Below are positions 38,601-48,469 of a stretch of DNA of 64,000 nucleotides, one piece after another. The stretch's first letter is position 1. Every line of letters begins with the position of its first letter. The notes under the pieces were generated by a model that saw nothing but the letters and a program-made list of their open reading frames with translations, was not told the DNA's origin and made no database searches. Source of the stretch: Phoenix dactylifera (Eukaryota > Streptophyta > Magnoliopsida > Arecales > Arecaceae); NCBI RefSeq assembly GCF_009389715.1, contig NC_052399.1:7318585-7382584 (forward strand), in the 5' to 3' direction. Made by a program: the position numbers and the translations under genes.

Positions 38601-41382
38601 CAAATAGACAATTTGATGGATTTATCCCTCGTCTTGCTTCCCACTTCTCCTTGCACCATATCCTTGCATTAAATTGAGGATGTGGCATGTAATTTCTAAA
38701 TTAAGTTCAAGTTCAGATTTTTATATTTTATTGAGGAACTGTGGTGCAACTTAAAGAGGGTATCTAGTGCAAATTGGAGAGAGAGAGAGAGAAAGCAAGT
38801 AACAAGAATACTAGAGTTATGATAAAAATTAGAGCAGATAATAGTAGTTATTTTTAATATCTCACGAAAGATCATGACAGCGCATAAGATACATGATTTA
38901 TTCAAGATGTTCCATAAGGGATTATAGTCAAACAACATAGAAAAGAAATATTCGAGCCTAAAGTATCATATTTAAATAACAATCAATCAAAAGAATATTA
39001 ATGTAGACTTTGCGATGAACTCAGAGATTTCCAATGGCAGACTATATTTAGAGGCTCATGTCACATGGAACGTGAGTAGTTTTTTTTTTTTCTTTTTAAT
39101 TGGAAAAAAAGACTGGAACTGAGTTTGTTGTGGCTCTTTGGATTCTATGCCTTCAAATGAAAACAGCTCCATATGTCAAGTGCATCATATTCCTTCATGC
39201 AGACTCTTTGCAAGTCTACAGGATTTTTGGAGGACTTCTCCTTGGTTGCATGTGCATAATCTGTCACCAATAAGGTAGATCTCCAACCACCCTGCCATGT
39301 AAATTACTTAGCAGTTTCCTCTCTTGCCTAATATTGCATTGACATCAAGCTGCCAGAAGGTCATGAAAATATGCTCGAGCGTTCTGTGGAATTTTAGCTC
39401 TGCTCTATAGAGGACCCATATCTCATGGGAAAAGAACTGGGCAATGATGACTGGAAGAACTCAAGAAAGGATTTGAAGGTCAATTTAATAAAAGATCACA
39501 ACTTCAACATTGCTGGGCCAAATGCTCTCCCTCTCTGGAATTGAGCATACATCCATCCTTCCTATTTATCACTACATCATCCACGGTCAATCTGAATCCG
39601 CTCCAAGAAAGTTCTGAAAAATTGCTAATCTTGTACGACCTCCCCTACTGGTGAACAAGTGATGATACTACTGTGATCATGGGGCAGATGACAGAGAATA
39701 TGCATTCAAAGCATCCATTACAAATTGTCAACTTACAAGGTGGGTAAAGAAGTTTAGAGGGAGGAGAGGATTATCTGAAAGGTTTCTTGTGTATGATTAT
39801 CCTGCTCGAGGTGTCTCAGAACTCGCAATAGTTAATTATGTTCTTTAATAAACTTTCCTACCTCAGTTGTTGGGGCAATTATTTGGTGGATAATTCGTAC
39901 AGGACACGATGCTAGAATTTTCAGAGCTGCAACAAATTGTGTGAAGGAGGTTAAACTTGATCTGAAATTTTATTGGCTTAAATGTTCATCTGTTTTTTCC
40001 TAAATTTAACGAGAAAGAAATAAGTCCAGTGAGTTATGCTTGTGGACTACTTCTGTTCTATTGCATTTAATGAGCTTAATGAAATGAAGCGATGGGATTA
40101 CTTATCTTTTTCTTAAAAAAGGAGATAAAAATTCCTCCCCGAATGTAGGAGGCTAAGGAAATACTGCTATGTCTTCTTAGATGTCACCAAAAATTACATG
40201 TTTTTGGACATCAAAACAGGTTTGTTTTCAGGGACAGTGATGATGAACAATGATGATGTTCACAAAGAAAGATGACAAATATTACATCCACTTTAAAAGG
40301 CAGACCTCAATGTGGATGAAATGGACAGTTCATGGTCATAACTAACTCATACTGGTGTTTCAAATGCTGCCAAAACATAAATTGCTTCTTGTTCATTTGT
40401 TATAAGTGTTTCAATAGCAGAACAATTATTTAGATTTGAGACTGAGACATGTCTCAAATATGTGATATCCAAGAATGAACGAATTGTAAAGCAAATGAAC
40501 TACTCCAGAATTGATCATACATCAAAACTCATAAAGATAAGAAACATATAGCCTGTCAAGTATCATGAAGGGAACTCCCAAACGAAAATTATTGCATATA
40601 ATGAACAGGACTATATCAAGGAGACTAATGTATTATTTGAAGCGGATGGGCTACGGTAAAACATCACACAATGAAACATATATTCCTAGTTGAAAGAACT
40701 GTAATGATGTCAAATTGTGCAAACCATGCAAATGAAGGAGCTCGAATTTTTCCTTTTACTTACCATTTTCTTGGAGATGGAAATCACCAAACCCATGAAG
40801 CACATCCTTGTACAACTGGCCTGTCCAAGACATAAGAGGGTGAGGATATGGTTGCAGCCCAGGAATAGCATCCTTATTGCAAATAAAAGTGACAAAAATT
40901 GTCCCATCATCAACAATAACAGTTCCTCCTCCAGAAAACCTTCTAATCACAGGAACACGATCGCGAAGCACAGACTTTAGATCAATAAGTTCTGAAGGTC
41001 TCCTGATGTTAAACATTCCCATTCACAGTCAGTATTTTATTCACAGCCCAATTATTTCTATGAGATTGTCCAAACAATACATTGAATAAGACTTCAAGAA
41101 TAAAATTATCAGTCACAACTCACAACTGTCCCTAGTCACAAACAAGAGAGTAGACAAGAAGGTGAAAAAAAATAAAATAAAGAGAGTAATGAAAGGAGAG
41201 ATTTACCCAGATATCCCCATGACTATATTAGGACGATTTGTTCCATCATTAATAATGCACCAATTATCCGATGAGCTCCTGAGAAGCCTTTCCTCCAAAT
41301 GTAGCTGCTGTAGAATAGGAACTGCTCTCAAACTAACAAGATTCATCAGAGGAAGACCATCTCTAACTCGATGTAGAATCAT
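32636..41382 (-). CDS. LPLA: Lipoate-protein ligase A (LplA/LipB fold), four coding exons
   Basis: Coding exons on the minus strand are 41382-41207, 41002-40764, 36819-36671 and 32878-32636. All junctions are GT-AG and phases agree (176, 239, 149, 243 nt), giving 268 residues. The family signatures are present: 'RRFSGGGTVIVDDGTIF' at residues 79-95, the lipoyl-adenylate binding loop, and 'GSRKFGGNAQSI' at 143-154, where K146 corresponds to the catalytic lysine. Such enzymes attach lipoate or octanoate to lysines of E2 and H proteins; the plant enzyme of this type works in mitochondria. The start ATG at 41382 is preceded by an in-frame stop at 41397-41395, so it is the first usable Met on this exon. 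No obvious presequence is encoded. Introns 2 and 3 are about 3.8-3.9 kb; intron 3 holds a solo LTR. Confidence 0.9.
32879..33348 (-). other. Lipoate ligase intron 3, part left of the solo LTR
   Basis: AT-rich intronic DNA next to the last coding exon. I see no coding or repeat structure in it. Confidence 0.6.
33354..35858 (+). mobile_element. Solo LTR of a Ty3/gypsy element in the lipoate ligase intron
   Basis: A 2505-bp unit begins TGTGAGGG and ends GGTGTGACA, and is flanked by the perfect 5-bp target duplication GAGTT (33349-33353 and 35859-35863). The TGTGA...GTGACA ends, the CT/GA-rich 5' part (about 34080-34280) and the 'gaccctgcca...gggta' repeats near 35083-35170 parallel the LTRs of the gypsy element at 53314-60466, so it belongs to the same broad lineage (Tekay/Del-like, by inference). 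There is no internal region, as expected after LTR-LTR recombination. It lies opposite in orientation to the host gene. It is a fossil of fairly recent origin, given the intact target duplication. Confidence 0.85.
35083..35170 (+). repeat. Tandem ~38-bp repeats inside the solo LTR
   Basis: Three imperfect copies of a unit like 'gatcctgccagtgggtaatagtagttggcatac'. Short 'ccctgcca' repeats also occur in the related LTRs at 54545-54860 and 59605-59850. Confidence 0.7.
35864..36670 (-). other. Lipoate ligase intron 3, part right of the solo LTR
   Basis: AT-rich intronic DNA up to the third coding exon (36671-36819). Nothing coding is recognised in it. Confidence 0.6.
36820..40763 (-). other. Lipoate ligase intron 2
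   Basis: A 3.9-kb intron. It includes a (GA)-rich stretch near 38780 and a possible LINE 3' end fragment at about 39860-40125. Short open frames (37185-37552, 37628-37933, 38288-38479) have no family features. No further exon of the ligase is needed here, because the flanking exons join in phase and match the family without a gap. Confidence 0.6.
39860..40125 (+). mobile_element. Possible LINE 3'-end fragment
   Basis: One frame from about 39868 reads 'AIIWWIIRTGHDARIFRAAT', which resembles the segment after the zf-RVT domain of plant L1 elements (WxxWxxRNxxIF). It is followed by an AT-rich tail and a short A run near 40116. The match is short and no upstream RT is recognisable, so this is a weak call. 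Confidence 0.3.
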
Positions 41383-42112
41383 CTCCCGAGTGAACTAAAT
41401 AGTTCTGCAATTGTGTCCGTTTTAGTAAAGAGAACAACGTTGTTTCTCAAGAAAAAAAAAAGAATCGGAACTTTGGACATAATATAGCATTACCTCAACA
41501 GTTTCTATCACAAGTTAAGATATTTTTATTTGTACCTACCATATGCTAGAAGATTGATCATGAATTTCTTAAAAAATATTTTATTTATTTATATTATGTA
41601 GGAAATAAAATTTTATCCAATTTCTTCTGTCTGAACGACAGCACCTAAAAAAAGGAGCCTCTTTTTCCTACAATCAAAGTGCTTCTAAGGTTTTACGGAT
41701 AAAAAGACGAGGTTTTATGATCTAAAAACCATCAAAAAGAAATCACCTCTCCCTCTCCCTCTCCCTCTCCCCCCCCCCCCCCCCCCCCCTCTCTCTCGCA
41801 GCAACACCATTAACAGTACCTGCACCAAGAACAGATCAAATCCACTACAAAAATAGTTCATTCCTCCATGTTTAAGTTTTCCAACATCCTCCAAATAAAC
41901 AAAAATTCCTTTTTTTTAATATAAGGTAAGATAGTTGGGATCAACTGAAGCAGTAAACCGATCGCAGTTATCAATCCATGAAAGCAAGCAAAAAGAAAGA
42001 AAAAGAACTGGGGGAAGAAAAAGAGATATTTGTTACCTGAGACCCAGAGAACCCTCGCGCCCCCCTTCCCAAACTCCCTCCGGTTAGGACGGCAACGGAC
42101 CAGAATATACAT
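41383..42112 (-). promoter_or_regulatory. Lipoate ligase 5' leader: UTR intron and a 33-codon upstream ORF
   Basis: A good donor (TCAG|GTAACA, exon ending at 42037) and acceptor (CAATTGCAG|AAC, exon starting at 41404) predict a 632-nt intron in the 5'UTR. In the spliced leader an ATG at 42112 opens a 33-residue, Arg-rich frame. Its TGA stop (41381-41379) overlaps the main ATG (41382-41380) as ATGA. The intron contains a CT/C-rich microsatellite (about 41747-41797). Splicing is inferred from signals only. The Arg-rich peptide could alternatively be part of an N-terminal extension in another splice form. Confidence 0.5.
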
Positions 42113-42294
42113 GAGGGTACTGATTTACAAGTACCCCCTCATGAATGCATCTTATGACAGATAACTCCATTTATCAAAAGATTTAAGGCATAAACTCCCT
42201 GACCGTTAAAAGTTGATATAACAGTGGCAAACGGCTGTATCCTGTTTTCTTCGGACAGAGCACTCGATGACCAAAGCCAGAGACTTTTGAATCC
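42113..42294. promoter_or_regulatory. Shared upstream region of divergent LPLA and PPR genes
   Basis: Only about 180 bases separate the first upstream ATG of the ligase leader (minus, 42112) from the PPR start codon (plus, 42295). No strong TATA box stands out on either side. The layout suggests a bidirectional promoter; actual transcription starts cannot be placed from sequence. Confidence 0.45.
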
Positions 42295-44418
42295 ATGACA
42301 GTCCATAGGCCCTGCGTGAATGGATTTGCTCTCCTCATCCACAGCATGCCTTCTCCTCTCGTCCAACCCACGCAATCCTTCGCTTCTCGGCGGAACAGCT
42401 TAGATCTCTTGAAAAGATTCACGGAGGCTAGGAATTTGAATTTGGGAAAGGCCATTAATGCACAGCTGATCAGGACGTTCCAACTTGATTTAATCCAGGC
42501 GAATTATTTGATTAATATCTATGTCAAATGTGGTCAGCTTCATCTCGCCCGTCGACTCTTTGATACAATGCCCGAGAGAAACAATGTCTCTGGTAATGCA
42601 CTAATGGCAGGCTATTTTCATGCTGGGTTTCCATTGGAAGCGCTTGCAGTGTTTAAATCGATGGATTTGAGCCAGCTGCCTGGGGGCCCAAACGAGTACA
42701 TGCTCACAACGGTCCTCGCTTGTTGTGCGGAAGTCCGCGCCCTCGAGGAGGGTCAGCAATGCCATGAATATGCGCTGAAGTCTGGATTGGTGTCGCATTC
42801 TTATGTCAGAAATGCGCTTCTCCACATGTACAGTAAGTGTTCAGGCATGGAAGATGCGTTGCAAGTTTTCAAGACCATACCAGGTTTTGATATCTTTGCA
42901 TTTAATTCCATGATCAATGGATTTTTAGAGCATGGGCAATTGAATTATGCCTTGGAAGTAGTGAGTGGTATGGTGAAGGAGGTTGCCTGGTGGGATCATG
43001 TCTCGTACGTTGCTGTTCTTGGCCTTTGCGCGGATTCAAAGGATATGAAGTTGGGAAGGCAAGTTCACAGCCAAATTCTTAGAAGAGGAGTTGAGTTCAG
43101 TGTCTTTGTTGGTAGCGCAATCGTGGATATGTATGGGAAATGGGGTGATGTTCAAAGTTCCCGGCATGCTTTCGATAGGCTGCTGAATAAGAATGTAGTC
43201 TCATGGACAGCAGTTATGGCAGTCTGTGTACAAAATGGATGCTTTGAAGAAGCCCTGAAGTTATTCCTAGAGATGGAATTAGCTGGTGTTCGGCCTAATG
43301 AGTTCACCTATGCTGTTGCTCTGAATGCCTGCGCAGGTTTGTCGGCTTTGAAAAATGGTGATGCACTGAATGCTCATGCAGAAAAATTAGGATATAAGGC
43401 TCAACTGACTGTTGGTAATGCTTTGATTAACATGTATTCTAAGAGCGGCAGTATTGATGATGCAAAGAGAGTATTCACAAGCATGCCTTATCATGACATC
43501 ATTTCTTGGAATTCAATTATAACTGCTTACTCCCATCATGGGCTTGCTAAGGAAGCTTTGGAAGCTTTCCATAATATGTTGAAAGAGGTGGTTCCAACAT
43601 ATGTGACTTTTGTTGGGGTTCTATCAGCATGTGGTCACTTGGGTCTAGTAGATGAAGGGTTCTACTATTTGAATCATTTCATGAGGGAAGTAGGAATAGG
43701 ACCTGGTGTGGAACATTATACATGTATGGTCGGGATGCTGTGTCGTGCTGGTCTACTAGATGAGGCTGATAGATTTATGAGATATAAATATGTTGATTGG
43801 GACGTCGTCGCATGGAGAACTCTTTTAAGTGCTTGTCAAGTACATAGAAATTGTGGTCTTGGTCAGAAAATTGCTGACCATATCCTTAAGTTGGATCCTG
43901 ATGATGTAGGAACGTATATCTTGTTATCTAATATGTATGCTAAAGCAAACAGGTGGGATGGAGTTGCAAAAGTTCGGAAGTTAATGCGAGAAAGAGATAT
44001 TAAGAAAGAACCTGGAGTCAGCTGGATACAGGTGAGGAATGAGACCCATGTTTTTGCTTCAGAGGACAAGAAACATCCGTGGATGAGCCAGATCAATGAG
44101 AAAGTAGCAGAACTAATAGCCCAAATAAAGCTAATTGGATATGTTCCGAACATTGCTAGTGCATTGCATGATGTTGAGGATGAGCAAAAGGAAGAGTACC
44201 TTAGATATCACAGCGAGAAGCTGGCTATTGCTTTTGGGCTTATTTGCACACCGCCAGGCGCACCTATCCATGTCATGAAGAACCTTCGTATGTGTGATGA
44301 TTGCCACATTGCCACAAAACTTATATCAGTCATCGTAAACAGGAAGATAATAGTTAGGGATGCCAACCGCTTCCATTGTTTTGAGAGTGGAGTATGCTCT
44401 TGCGATGATTACTGGTGA
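42295..44418 (+). CDS. EMB2744-like: PPR protein, PLS class with E/E+ and DYW domains (EMB2744-like), intronless
   Basis: A single 707-residue frame. From about residue 45 to 500 it is a run of P, L and S pentatricopeptide motifs, followed by E/E+ (about 500-573) and a full DYW domain (574-707) ending in D-Y-W. The deaminase site is present: H639-S-E641 and C667-D-D-C670. Such proteins bind organelle RNA and catalyse C-to-U editing. The overall order and wording ('HYTCMVGML', 'WDVVAWRTLLSACQVHRN') resemble Arabidopsis EMB2744 (At5g39680) as I recall it. The start may be Met1 or the internal Met at 42349 (MPSPLVQ). The second zinc region reads FHCF rather than the usual FHHF. The gene looks intact and is divergent from the lipoate ligase gene. 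Confidence 0.93.
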   Translation: MTVHRPCVNGFALLIHSMPSPLVQPTQSFASRRNSLDLLKRFTEARNLNLGKAINAQLIRTFQLDLIQANYLINIYVKCGQLHLARRLFDTMPERNNVSGNALMAGYFHAGFPLEALAVFKSMDLSQLPGGPNEYMLTTVLACCAEVRALEEGQQCHEYALKSGLVSHSYVRNALLHMYSKCSGMEDALQVFKTIPGFDIFAFNSMINGFLEHGQLNYALEVVSGMVKEVAWWDHVSYVAVLGLCADSKDMKLGRQVHSQILRRGVEFSVFVGSAIVDMYGKWGDVQSSRHAFDRLLNKNVVSWTAVMAVCVQNGCFEEALKLFLEMELAGVRPNEFTYAVALNACAGLSALKNGDALNAHAEKLGYKAQLTVGNALINMYSKSGSIDDAKRVFTSMPYHDIISWNSIITAYSHHGLAKEALEAFHNMLKEVVPTYVTFVGVLSACGHLGLVDEGFYYLNHFMREVGIGPGVEHYTCMVGMLCRAGLLDEADRFMRYKYVDWDVVAWRTLLSACQVHRNCGLGQKIADHILKLDPDDVGTYILLSNMYAKANRWDGVAKVRKLMRERDIKKEPGVSWIQVRNETHVFASEDKKHPWMSQINEKVAELIAQIKLIGYVPNIASALHDVEDEQKEEYLRYHSEKLAIAFGLICTPPGAPIHVMKNLRMCDDCHIATKLISVIVNRKIIVRDANRFHCFESGVCSCDDYW

Positions 44419-47400
44419 TCTGGGGAAAAAAAAGCTCTCTCAAAGGATAACAAAAGCAGAAGATTTGCTGGATCATATTGAAAATGCGTACTCCTGTCTT
44501 GGAGCTGCTCCTGCACATGCGGTCTGCTGATGCTGAGCTCTTTGAGTTAACTCTCTAAAGTCTTAAACGCCCATCCAGATTTTCGTGAGATATTCCTGTG
44601 ATTGGTAAGCCATGAAAGAATTCTGAATCACAACTAATGCACATATGTAACATAATTAGCAGCCCATGATTTTTTTTTTTTTGAGAAATAGCAGCTCAGA
44701 ATGGATAGCTTTAATTATTTGGTAATAGAGCTTTTGTTTAGGCAATGAAGAATTTTTAAGTCATTTGTGTGCTAATGAATATTAAAAATATGTGAGAATC
44801 TCACAATAGTGCTTTCCCTAGGACTTTCTTATTTGTTTCTTCCATGATCTAAATTCTGCTGTTTGTAGACAGTCATTCTCAAGATGGGTGCGTGTAGTTG
44901 TGTTGCCAACTATGAGAAGAGAAGATCTGAAAAACTAGCTCCATTTCCATCTTGTAACCTTGCTGTGTTTATGCTCTTAAGATCAGGATTTTAGTTGACT
45001 ACAATCTAGTATAGTAGAAGATTTTCTGTGAAAGGTCCAATGGTGGATATAGCACTTCTCTTCACCCAAATTCGCTACCTGTAAGTTTGTTGACATCCCA
45101 TATGAGGCCAGTAACTGTTTCTTTTTTTGGATATTATTAACATTGTTATGATGCGTCTTGTATTTAGATAATAGACTGCTAAAAGGGTCTCTTCACTCAT
45201 GCCTTCAGCAAAGGGCTTGAAGGCTAATGCGGGGCCACATGTGCAACATCTTATGTCTCGCAACTGGCCAATCTGGGGGTTTCAGGGGCAAAGCCCCCAA
45301 CCCAATTTTTTTTAGGTGTTCATACGTGTGTGGATTTCGCCCGTCTTAGGGCTTCCAGGGATTACGCCTCTGTACTTTGGAGATTTCGAGTACCTGTGAG
45401 ATTAAGGGTTTTTGCGTTTGGGTCTCCTCCTCTTTGTACTTTCTCCATCATTAGTGAAGCTTTCTCCAATCATCTCTGCCTGTGGACATAGGCCATAAGT
45501 TGAACATTCAAATTTCTATGTTTCTTCTCTCTCCCTTTGTTTAGTTTGCTGTCTCTAGACCTGAACTCTGCATAATAAATATTGAAATAATAATGAACTG
45601 CATGACTGATTTTATTGCAATAAGCTATTTTTTCTTTGGGCTATGCTCGCTTCTGCAAGTGTTTCTACTAGTAGGGTATCTACATTTAGCTTCTTTTTCT
45701 CAAAAAGAAAATTCTACATTTGGCTTGTTTTGTAAGGACTGAATATTTGTAAGTTTGATAGGCATTTCATCAGTAGTAAAGCACACACTTCAGCAGGTTT
45801 CTGTGGCTGAAATATTTCCCCTTTTTTATTAGAAAAAAGAAAAGAAAAGAAATTTTGAAGAAAGAATGAACTGATGGTTGATACATAGCGTGAAAAGCTA
45901 TTTTACTTGGTTGCTTCATTGTTCGTAGTTGCTATCTGCTTTCAGCACATGGTTCTCCAATAAAAGAAACCTACGTTTAGGTTCTGCTGTAGTGCGCTAT
46001 CTAGTGTTTAGGTTTGAAGGTTCAGAAGTGATAAATGCATTTGAGTGATATTCTTTTGGATAAGATGGACCTTCTTTTTTCACTCCCATTTACATTCTGT
46101 TCTTCTACATGTTTGAATTTTGAAGTAGCTGTTTCTTTCAAGTTCCTGGTGAGAATGGCTGTCAGAGCCAACTGTTCAAGCTTCTTCTTCAGCAACAAGC
46201 TTTTCCATAAGTTTGCTTCTTTGTATCTGTTATATTTTTCATACATCAACTTGTTGTGATCTTCCAGGTTCCAGATTCCAGCTCATCAGGGTACTTCAGA
46301 AAGCCTTGCCCAGATTATCACATGCCGTGTCTGCTGCATCATAATCAATAAACAATTTGTGTGAGATCTCTAAACAGTGAACAGAGGGTAACATGAAAAA
46401 AAGCAGATGCAAGCAGCAAGTTCGCCACTATTTCTTGGCTGGAGGTTAGCAGCATGATCCTTGCACTAGGATTCATAAGGAAGGAGATATGAAGGTGCAT
46501 AATCTATAAAGTATGCCATTGACTTCTCAGGGTCATGTACTGCAACTATATGGCTGGTGTACAATTTCAACTATGCAAGCTGTCTGAACTATATGGCTTG
46601 TGTAGAATCTCAACTATGCAAGCTGTATGTTATAGTGTCTCCATCTAGCATATTCACATCAGTTAATTTATCTTTCATTCTGAAGTCTTTTATTGTCGAT
46701 ATCGATGTTAGTTCACAGCATAGTTTGTCTGATTTTATGAATACATATATTTGCCAATAAAGTCTAGAAGTTTTTATTTTCATCAGATAGAAACCATTAA
46801 GTTTTTTATTGTGCTTAATTTACCATAACTTAGCTACTAATCTGAAATTATGAATACGGTGGCATGAAGCTTTATCACAGGTTCCAAAGCAATTCTTTTG
46901 TAGTAATGCATTTAAGTGGAGAAATAAGAAAATAGCCACAAACAAGTAATGGCTCAATCTTATAACTAGACAACAACAAACCCATATAGTCATGGATGTT
47001 TCTTAATAAGTAGGACTAAACTTCGCTCTCATCTAGGATACTAAACCATGACCGATGTATCTATCAGAAGCATTGCATATCCTTTTGAATATGGCCTGAA
47101 ATCCCCTAGCTTATATTTTATGCATCTGGAGAAATTTGTGAATGTAATCCTATTTAGGGATTCCAATACTATTAAACTCGGAGATGTCTTCATGAACTTA
47201 ACTATATAATTTTTTGCCATTCTACTTTTCTCCTGTTTATATATGTTCATTATGGACTCATTTGTATAATGGAATGTAGCTTTGCAACTACATTTAGCAT
47301 CTAACATCTTTGCTTAAGCATATTAATCTTAAATATTGCTTCATCAGAATGTGCAACTTATTATACATGAACTGCCACTTCCCCCTGAGAGTACCATCAA

Positions 47401-47785
47401 CAAACTTATCCATTCCTTTAATAATTAATACCCTTTTATTGTTAAGCCTAATTAATTCAACTGCTCACACTTTACAAGATAGTTAAACATGCAATATGCC
47501 CTGTGGGTTAGGGGAAGAGAGCTACCTAGAGCACTTCGAGATTTATTGTCTTTTGACTTTTTTAGATGCATCCATGCTAGGTGTGTATGAGCCATCGGTT
47601 CTAGCAAAAAAAAAAAAAAAAAAAGAAAAAGAAAAAAGCAATATGAAGATTGTTGTAAAACAAAATGAATAAAAGACATAGCAAAAGAAATGTAACCAAA
47701 TTTTCTTTATAGATTAAATTTCCATTTGATTGCTCTTTATACAACTTGGATGAAGGAAGAGAAGAAAAATGAAAAAAAAATGGCA
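44419..47785. other. Region downstream of the PPR gene
   Basis: Probable PPR 3'UTR followed by intergenic DNA. It includes an AATAAA at about 46347, a 43-bp tandem duplication (46544-46629), a poly(A)/AAAAAG run near 47606-47637 and many small unconvincing open frames on both strands. I recognise no further gene. Confidence 0.5.
46544..46629 (+). repeat. 43-bp tandem duplication
   Basis: Two adjacent 43-base copies starting 'aactatatggct' at 46544 and 46587, differing at only a few positions. Confidence 0.85.
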
Positions 47786-48358
47786 TCAGCAAAAGCTAAT
47801 CTCCATAAACTTGACAAACTCATTGAAATCAATCCTGCCATCTCTGTTTTCATCATACGCCGCAATCATCCGTTTGCATGAATCGAAGTCCGATCCTTCG
47901 CCGAAGCCCAGCATGGAGAGAATTCTCTGCAGCTCAAGTGCATCAATGAACCCGTCACCGTTCTCATCGAAGACACAGAAGGCCTCCTTCACTTCCCACA
48001 GACTAGGCTCCTTCTCATTAAATACACCAGAAATCTCATCAGATCCCATGCACCCCAGCTGATCATCTTCCTGGCTGCAACACAGTCCCATCCTCCCCAT
48101 AACCATCTCCACATCTTCTCGGCTGAGATGCATGTTCCCTCTTGGCTGACTTGGTGTGCTCTTCATAAGATGATCTTCGTCAACCGCCGACGAGAAAGCG
48201 AAGAGCTCAGTATAGGAATGGAGGAAGGAAAATGATCTCAGGGAGAACTTCCGGAGTGTCATGATTAACCAGCTGAGTATTCTGCAAAAAAAGAGGAGCC
48301 CAACTGGTTCTGCCAAAGAGATGGAATGATGGAGACTTCTGGGCGATGCTTTCTCCAT
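47786..48358 (-). CDS. CML46-like: Calmodulin-like protein, CML45/46/47 type
   Basis: A single-exon, 190-residue protein with two canonical EF-hand loops at the C-terminus: D131-E142 (DENGDGFIDALE) and D169-E180 (DENRDGRIDFNE). Both keep the acidic 1, 3, 5 and 12 positions. The linker 'EPSLWEVKEAFCVFDENGDGFID' and the ending 'FNEFVKFMEISFC' are typical of plant CML45-47. The N-terminal half has a hydrophobic stretch (about 17-35), possibly a membrane anchor, then a Ser-rich linker, and no functional EF-hands. The likely role is a calcium sensor in stress or defence signalling, by family. The start is the first Met of the frame; the promoter has a TATA box about 105 bases upstream. Confidence 0.9.
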   Translation of the reverse strand: MEKASPRSLHHSISLAEPVGLLFFCRILSWLIMTLRKFSLRSFSFLHSYTELFAFSSAVDEDHLMKSTPSQPRGNMHLSREDVEMVMGRMGLCCSQEDDQLGCMGSDEISGVFNEKEPSLWEVKEAFCVFDENGDGFIDALELQRILSMLGFGEGSDFDSCKRMIAAYDENRDGRIDFNEFVKFMEISFC

Positions 48359-48462
48359 TGGTTTTTAGTTTATTAGTAGGCGAGGGAGAATGGGAGATGG
48401 AAAGGTAGGAGATGTTCTGGCTTTGGTTTGATGAGGGAAGAAGGGTCATGTAGGTGAAGGCT

Positions 48463-48469
48463 TTATAGA
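48463..48469 (-). promoter_or_regulatory. TATA box of the calmodulin-like gene
   Basis: TCTATAA on the minus strand, about 105 bases before the start codon at 48358, placing the transcription start near 48430. Confidence 0.5.
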
